Part shown: one piece after another, positions 56,980 through 64,000 of the stretch
How the letters are laid out: each line of letters starts with the position of its first letter
Numbering within the stretch: position 1 is the first letter of the stretch
Source: Cichorium intybus
Lineage: Eukaryota > Streptophyta > Magnoliopsida > Asterales > Asteraceae
Length of the DNA: 64,000 bases
Direction of reading: 5' to 3'
Assembly (NCBI GenBank): GCA_023525715.1
Contig: CM042012.1
Location: 56,292,705-56,356,704 of the forward strand
Program-made: the position numbers and the translations under genes
Notes under the pieces: model-generated
What the model was told of the DNA's origin: nothing
Seen by the model: the letters and a program-made list of their open reading frames with translations, nothing else
Databases searched by the model: none

Positions 56980-59550
56980 TGTAACGCCAAGACATGTTTT
57001 ATTATATAATTATAATAAAAGGGCAAAATGGTCATTTTACCTTGGAAGGGTAAATTGGTCTTTTGGACAGAAAAGTATTTGGTTTGAAATAATATTTTGA
57101 GTTTTGGACTTAAAATGTTATAAAAACTGATTTTTGGTCGTTTTACCACAAAAGGGTAATTTGGTCATTTGACCATACGCGGGACCAAAAATGAAAAATA
57201 TTGTTGTTGTGGCAAATGTATAAAGAATGGAAGTTTTATTGTCATAAAACTTGATTATTGTGGTCAAAGTTCAAGAAAATGAACTTAGGGACTAAAAGTG
57301 AAAATCTGGAAAATATATAAGAGAGAAAATATCTCTCATTTCATTATTTTGGCTGAAATTGTGCAGCAACGGGAATGATCTTGAGAGCAATTTCTGGAAA
57401 ATCATTGAAGCAAGGAATTAGAACTATGGCTTGGAATTGATGATTCCTAGGCTTGAAAGTTTAGTAAACTTGATTTCTAGCCAAGTTCTTGTGGTTTTTC
57501 TTGATGGGTTTGATAGAAACTGAAATTTGTAAATTTCAGTTGTAATTATGTGTTTAAATGGATGTTATACTTCCATTAAGTCATGCTAATAAGGACTTAG
57601 TTCAAGGAAATGGAAGTAGGTTGCCATTTTTGATGAAATTAAGAATTTTGCCAAGAACCATAAATCATGAATTTGTGTGATTTAGGTGTTTTTAATGGTT
57701 TAAAACCTGTTATTAGACAAAGGTTTTAGTCCTAGAACAATCCCTAATCATTAAGTCGAGTATTAAGGGCTTAAAATGAGAAAAATGGGATTTTATAGCA
57801 TAAAAATCGGAATTTTCTGGCCTGCTGTTCGTCGATCGCGACCCGACCCAAGGGTGGATCGCGACCCTACTATGCAGGCGCGGTGCGCCCTTGGCCTGGG
57901 CGCGATGCGCCTCCCAGGCAGGGGATCAAAAATGCTAACTTTCGTTTGGCTTGTCCGTTTTAGCTCAAATTTGGACCATAGGCTCGTTATGGTCTGAAAA
58001 GTTTGGGAAAATTTTTATATTGAGTTTTCGACCCCTCGGGGACACTGTAGATCGATTCGAATGCCTCGGTGAATAGTAAAATTCATAAAAAGTTAGTAAA
58101 CGGAAAGTTTATTAACTAGGCATTGTTTGTAACGATATTGTATTGAACTCTAGTGTATTAGAGTCAATGTAGATGATTATTAACCTATTATCATTTGGTA
58201 TATAAATGGATAAATAGGTATGGGACAAAATGGTTATGGTGCACGCAAAGGCAAGAAACAACCGAAATTGAAACGCAGCTAGTATCCAGGTGAGTAATCT
58301 CACTGATACCATATATGATATATGATGATTGGACTGTTACAGGTTGAAACAGCTTCGAGGGACGAAAACGACAAGTGTTAAAATATGTGTAAAAGACAAG
58401 ACCAGATAATCCGTGAGTCATTGCGATGACAAGAACGGAGCTGTGAGTCAATACATATATATATACACTATGATATGACAAGACCAGATAAGCCGTGAGT
58501 CTACCGTAGACAAGAACGGAGCTGTGAGTCAATATGTCTATGAAAACTGTGACTTGACAAGACCAGATAAGCCGTGAGTCTATAATAGACAAGAACGGAG
58601 CTGTGAGTCAAACTTATATAGACAAGACCGGATAAGCCGTGAGTCTAGGCAACAGCGGGCTAACCCGTGAGCCAAGGCAACAGCGGGCTAACCCGTGAGC
58701 CATATTTGATTTTGTATTGTATGATTCCGGTGCGGCCTTCGGGCTATGTCTCCGATGCGGCCTTCAGGCTATGACTCCGGTGCGGCCTTCGGGCTATGTC
58801 TCCGATGCGGCCTTCGGGCTATGTCTCCGATGCGGCCTTCGGGCTATGATATTTAGTGCGGCCTTTTCGGCTATGATTTTGTTACAGGTACATGGTGCGG
58901 CCTTATGGCTATGATATCGGGTTATTTAACCCAGCTGGTGTGGCCTTCGGGCTATGATTTATATATTGATAATGTTTCGGTGCAGCTTATATAGCTATGA
59001 CACAGGGTGCGGCTTAAATAGCCAGGACATACGGTGTAGTCCGATGTGACTAAGAAATATGGGACAGAAATGGTTATATATGATTATACGTGCAAATAAC
59101 TGACGTGGCTGATAATTGCAGGTTATCATGTTGTAGTCTGTAAGGCTATAAATTAGGATGTGAAATCCTAAGAGATATTTGGTCAGCCAGTAAGGCTAGG
59201 AGTTTGGATTTGATATCCAGACAGTTATACGAATGTATTTATAATACTTGTTATTTGCAGATACGATTACTCACTGAGCTTTATAGCTCACGATATTTGT
59301 TACTGTCCCTGCAGGTTAGCATAATACTGATAGGGGACAAGATAGAGTCCATGACTTTGAAGTGGGACTCATAGATGCTGTTAGTAGCAGCCCGGCTTTA
59401 CAGGAGACATGGTATTTTATACTCTCCTTGATACACTTGTACCCGTTTCTATTAAAATATACCCCTTTGTTGTGGTTTTATGTATTGAAACCTTTGTTTA
59501 AAATGAAAAATTTTTCAGGGGTGTTTTTGTTTTATAAGCCGGGTGTTACA
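56980..59550 (+). mobile_element. 5' LTR, 2571 bp, with two internal tandem arrays
   Basis: Contains four units starting GACAAGACC at 58395, 58477, 58556 and 58621 (each with AAGCCGTGAGTC and ACGGAGCTGTGAGTCAA in varying form), then a doublet of CAGCGGGCTAACCCGTGAGC, then about ten GTGCGGCCTTCGGGCTATG-like units (58731-59030). These tandem parts are GC-rich against an AT-rich LTR background. Confidence 0.92.
58731..59030. repeat. Tandem GCGGCCTTCGGGCTATG units inside the LTR
   Basis: Units of about 25-27 bp (GCGGCCTTCGGGCTATG plus a short linker such as TCTCCGAT), regular on the left and diverging to the right (GCGGCCTTATGGCTATG, GCAGCTTATATAGCTATG). Confidence 0.9.
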
Positions 59551-62500
59551 AGTTGGTATCAGAGCCGTGGTTTAAGTGAACTAGGTGTCTATAGAGTAGA
59601 TTCCTGGACTTAAACCTTGAGACAGTAGACACGATGTACTGTTAGGTGTATAAATTGTTATTATACATATATAACCTAACTATTGCTGACTTCTAACGTA
59701 TAAGAAGTATGAGCAACGAATATTACTGGGAGGAATTTAGGGCGTGCAGCTTTAAGAGGCAAACCAGCCCTTTTCTCAAAGCTCCATTGAACGAGGGGCA
59801 AAGAGACAAGTAGCAGAAAATCCACATGACAAGCAACAGTAGTTGCTGTGGTCAGAGAAAGAAATTGGGTGTTCACCCTGATTGATATCAAGGTGAAAGA
59901 ACAGTAGTTGAGACTACAAGAAAAGCAGAAAATATTGGTGGACTTCTCAGAAGAAGTTAACACGATTCAGGTCTAGCCTTGAAGGGAAGAGACCAAAACG
60001 AAAAGATGATGTGATGTAAGAAGTGCAGAAAAAGCACTCATAACATTTTAGAGTTGAGACTCTACCGTTTTACATGCTGAAATTGCAGATGATAGGAGCA
60101 GAGTGCTCGAGTTGTTGCATAGATCGGAATTGTGTCTAGCGCGGAGCTATAGAACACTTTCTCATGAAATACTCGCATGCTAAATGTGAAGTAACGGGTG
60201 ATGAACCCAGGAAAGAACGAGGAGGAAAGAAAGAAGAAATGAATGGTCAAAAAGGACCCGTGGTACCATGAGCATTCCAGTAGATTGTGGAAGAAGCTCG
60301 TAAGGAGACTGATATGGTCTCAAATATAATTGTTTTAAATATACTCCCCGTATATGTTATATTTGATCCATGTAGCTATGCTTGGGATCGGTGACTTTGA
60401 TGTCTTGTCTGAATATTTCATCAACGATTATTGATGAAATTTTGGAACTGGCTATAGTAGATAGCAAGGCTGTTCTAGATATTGAACACCTGGAAGATAG
60501 TCTGCCTAGGATTTACGGGACCATTTTCCCTATGAATCTGAAGCCGATGACTACCAGCAAATCTGAAGCAATTGTGCTTATGAATTGGTTAGCAATGAAT
60601 TATGCTACCATGAATTGTAGAAATAAGAACAGTATGGTTCTTAAAACAGAAATGAAACGGATGAAAATCCATGGTAAATGACCGTTGTTGAGAATACCGG
60701 TTAGTTTCTTTGCTTAAACTCGGAAAAGAGTTAGTAAAGGAATGATGTTGTAGTTGGCATACGTGGTATTGGCCAAGTTAGATAAAGCAGTGCTAGTAAT
60801 GTACTACTTTGAATAAATTCTCGGATGTTTCTATTGAAAAGAACTTCTAAGATTTCTGCCAGATAGGCGAGAAAAGTTTATGATAAAGCTGATTTTGGGA
60901 GCCGTTTTTGATATACGGGCTCTTTATTGATTTGCATCTGTAGAGATGGCAGGGTTGGAAAACAACTAGAAGAAAACTTGGTATTGGGGTCTCTTATGAC
61001 CGTATGTGTCATCGTGAGGAGCCCTATCTTGTTTGAAAAGAAGAAAGATGAGTTAATATATATGTACATTGACTACTGAGAATCTAATATTCTCGAAACC
61101 AGACTGAATATGAGGTACATTGTACCAGATATTGGAGTTACTTCACTGAGTTAAGTGATATGTAAAATTCTCCAAGTATAAAAATTTGGCTAAAAGAAGC
61201 TTTATATTCTTTGGGCATGTTAATAATGCCAAAGATGATAAAATAAATCCAGTGGAAATGATACTATGATAAAATGGGAACCGCCTTGGAATCTGACTGA
61301 AATTAGTAGTTTCCTGGGATTGGCGAGTTAATTTAGGAGAGTTGTAGAAAACTGCTCCTTGATTGTTGTTCAGTTGACTAAAGTTAACTAGGAAAAGTGA
61401 AAAGTTTGAGTGGTAGAAAGACCACAGATATCTTGTAAAGGTTTAGAACAAACCTTGTGTGAAACTCCGGTGTTAGCATTATTGCTAAGTGGAGAATATA
61501 AATTGTTTTATAGAAACACATCCAAAGTTAATTTTGGATACATGATATTGCAGTGGCAATTATGATTTTGGCATTTAAGCTTTGGACACACTACTGATGT
61601 GGTGTAAAGCTTACTGTTTATACGGATCATAAAAGTTTGAAGTACTTAGTTGATCAAAAGAAGCTAAATATGATATAGCAAAGATAGATGGGTTACTTAA
61701 AAGATTTTGGTTATGAAATCTTGTACCATCTCGGAAAGGCGGATGTGATTATAGATGCCTTGAATTAGAAAGAGTATCTTTTGAAAGATACAACTACATA
61801 CGTGAGTGTGGCGAATTGATTACCTGAGTTGATTCGGGTAGCACAAGAAGAAGTGTGCAAGTCTGAAAACGTGAAAAGTGAATGAATGATTAGCTATTGA
61901 AAGAAGCTAGATAGAAACTCACAGTGATTGATAACCTTTGGTGGTTGTGTATGTGAGTTCCAAAGCAAAGTGAGATATGAAATTTACCCTTAGAAGATGT
62001 ATATCGGGGTAGATATGCAAAATGCTCGGTGCAGTACCAAACTGTGTAGGATGATATAACCTATGTATTGGTGGCCGGGGCTAAAGAAAGACATTGAAAG
62101 ACATGTGAAAAGTGTTTGACTTGTGGGTAACTACAGTCAAATCATTAGAAAGATATGGAAAATTTAACCGTTGTGGGTCCCAAAGAAGAAATGGGATGAA
62201 AATATTATAGACTTTGTAATAAAGTCTTTGCAAGTACCGCATAGGTATGACACCATTTGGGTAATTGCAGATTGGTTGATTAAACCAGTGCAAATGTATA
62301 CCAATTAAGGAAGAAATTAAGAGCGGAAAGTAGTGAAATACTACATAGAAAAAGAAAATTGTTGGCGTGCACTACAGGTGTCGACTGTATCAGATCGAAA
62401 TACTAGAATTATTTGCTGAAATTAGCATTAATTCTTAAAATTGATAGTTCAAAAGTACTAGTAAGTATTGTATAGAAATTGCAGAAATGATAGTCAAGGC

Positions 62501-63266
62501 GAGAAAATGATGTAGACTCTAGAAGATGTGCTTGAAAATTGCACAGCAGACCTTAGTGGAAGATGAAAAGATCGCCTATCTTTGGTAGAAACCGTAGATA
62601 TGATAGTTTAGTACCAGCATTTAGATGGCCTGTATAATGTATAGTATAGAGTATAGTGTTGCACGCAGACTTACTAGACTGAAGTTGGGGAGAAGCCGTT
62701 GACTAGTACTTCAAAAAGAAGAAAATATTAGGCAAATACGAGAAAATTGGAAAATGGCTAATAATTAGCAAAAGTGGTATGCGGATCAGTGAGTAAAACT
62801 GTTGAAACTCCAAGTAAAGGAAAATGGTGGAACTCAAAGTGACCTTCGGAAAAACTAGAGATTGATGTGGGACAAAAAGGAAAGTTGAGTCCTTGCTTAT
62901 TGGACCTTTCCGTATATCCCAAAAGCAATAATTGCGGTATGTTGATTGAAGTTTCTTGATGAACTTCAAGATAATTGTAATGTTTTCTATGGGTCTCATG
63001 GTTCTGAGAACATAGATTGATAAATTCTAACGAATCCCTCATGTTGAAATGAGGAAGATAAGTGATTAAGGTGCCCGGGACAACCGGAGGAGTGATATGC
63101 TAGTGGTGATATAACCACAAGATAAGAAGACTAGTATGGTTAAGTGCTTAGGCAATACCATAAAGGTTTCCATATGATATGGGAAACCGGAATTGTAACG
63201 AGAAAGAAATACCCTCGCTTGATAGTATGATTTCGGGGACGAAATCTTTTGAAGGAGGGGAGAATT
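59551..63266 (+). pseudogene. Interior of the gypsy element: scattered RNase H and integrase traces
   Basis: No frame is longer than about 100 codons. Recognisable pieces in order: a possible RT-leader trace at 60830-61060; RNase H near 61600-61800 (GVKLTVYTDHKSLKYLVDQK-like, then YLKDFGYEILYH and GKADVIIDALN); integrase zinc region near 62060 (MYWWPGLKKDIERHVKS); integrase core near 62185-62290 (KKKWDENIID, then DTIWVIADWLIKP). Order and style are those of Tekay/CRM-type chromoviruses. Dozens of stops and no readable gag or RT core: this copy cannot have encoded its own proteins at insertion if the LTR age is right. Confidence 0.75.
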
Positions 63267-64000
63267 TGTAACGCCAAGACATGTTTTATTATATAATTAT
63301 AATAAAAGGGCAAAATGGTCATTTTACCTTGGAAGGGTAAATTGGTCTTTTGGACAGAAAAGTATTTGGTTTGAAATAATATTTTGAGTTTTGGACTTAA
63401 AATGTTATAAAAACTGATTTTTGGTCGTTTTACCACAAAAGGGTAATTTGGTCATTTGACCATACGCGGGACCAAAAATGAAAAATATTGTTGTTGTGGC
63501 AAATGTATAAAGAATGGAAGTTTTATTGTCATAAAACTTGATTATTGTGGTCAAAGTTCAAGAAAATGAACTTAGGGACTAAAAGTGAAAATCTGGAAAA
63601 TATATAAGAGAGAAAATATCTCTCATTTCATTATTTTGGCTGAAATTGTGCAGCAACGGGAATGATCTTGAGAGCAATTTCTGGAAAATCATTGAAGCAA
63701 GGAATTAGAACTATGGCTTGGAATTGATGATTCCTAGGCTTGAAAGGTTAGTAAACTTGATTTCTAGCCAAGTTCTTGTGGTTTTTCTTGATGGGTTTGA
63801 TAGAAACTGAAATTTGTAAATTTCAGTTGTAATTATGTGTTTAAATGGATGTTATACTTCCATTAAGTCATGCTAATAAGGACTTAGTTCAAGGAAATGG
63901 AAGTAGGTTGCCATTTTTGATGAAATTAAGAATTTTGCCAAGAACCCTAAATCATGAATTTGTGTGATTTAGGTGTTTTTAATGGTTTAAAACCTGTTAT
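63267..64000 (+). mobile_element. 3' LTR of the gypsy element, cut by the window edge
   Basis: Aligns base for base with 56980-57714. Visible changes: GAAAGTTTAG versus GAAAGGTTAG, and AACCATAAATC versus AACCCTAAATC. Confidence 0.95.

Larger units (their letters stand above)
56980..64000 (+). mobile_element. Ty3/gypsy LTR retrotransposon (chromovirus-like), right end outside the window
   Basis: 5' LTR 56980-59550, primer site TGGTATCAGAGC at 59554-59565, interior 59551-63266, polypurine tract GAAGGAGGGGAGA at 63251-63263, 3' LTR from 63267 to beyond the window. Limits TGTAACGCC and GGGTGTTACA. The 734 visible bases of the 3' LTR differ from the 5' LTR at only about two positions by eye, so insertion was recent, though the interior is not coding. 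Confidence 0.93.

Overview
The window is eukaryotic plant nuclear DNA, most likely from a dicot of the daisy family (lettuce-like). That family-level guess is inference from the style of the transposons and the PAL gene, not a proven match. It is AT-rich, carries long (TA)n tracts, and is packed with nested LTR retrotransposons and DNA transposons. One intact host gene stands out: a two-exon phenylalanine ammonia-lyase (PAL) gene at 49693-53520 on the + strand, encoding 709 residues, with a plausible TATA box and AC/H-box-like promoter motifs upstream.

Left part (1-9797): one end of a hAT transposon whose minus-strand BED zinc-finger exon is joined to a fragment of an SKU5-similar (SKS, multicopper-oxidase-like) gene; degenerate GGCTTA-type repeats around a 30-bp minisatellite with a SalI-type palindrome; a two-exon FLZ (FCS-like zinc finger) pseudogene; a second, longer SKS pseudogene on the opposite strand; and the right end of a CACTA transposon with four ~258-bp subterminal repeats.

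Centre-left (9798-27707): a decayed Ty1/copia element on the + strand. Its 3' LTR is split by a complete 13.06-kb Sirevirus-like copia element (minus strand, 14187-27248, 5-bp target duplication AGCGC, LTRs differing at about 4 positions in 319). This inner element is the most interesting object in the window. Besides gag and pol it carries an intact 1083-codon coiled-coil ORF downstream of pol, and on the opposite strand an intact 138-codon ORF with two Agenet/Tudor-like modules and its own TATA box. Its gag-pol frame is interrupted by three stop codons and one frameshift, although the LTRs look very young.

Centre (27708-47570): a decayed Ty3/gypsy (Tat-like) remnant; a TIR element; two inverted copies of a palindromic element sitting inside (TA)n tracts; a 1165-bp non-autonomous hAT (TSD CCCAGCCT); and an autonomous-type hAT (34681-44520, TSD CCAATGAC) whose transposase pseudogene is split by another copia element (37912-43672). 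Next to it lie a PIF/Harbinger transposase pseudogene and a 288-bp Harbinger-type MITE (TSD TTA).

Right part (47571-64000): the PAL promoter, gene and 3' flank; more (TA)n; a ~500-bp array of alternating purine-pyrimidine hexamer-like words; and from 56980 a Ty3/gypsy element with 2571-bp LTRs. The two LTRs are almost identical over the 734 bases available, but the interior is so broken that it must be a non-autonomous derivative or a badly decayed copy. The 3' LTR runs off the window edge.
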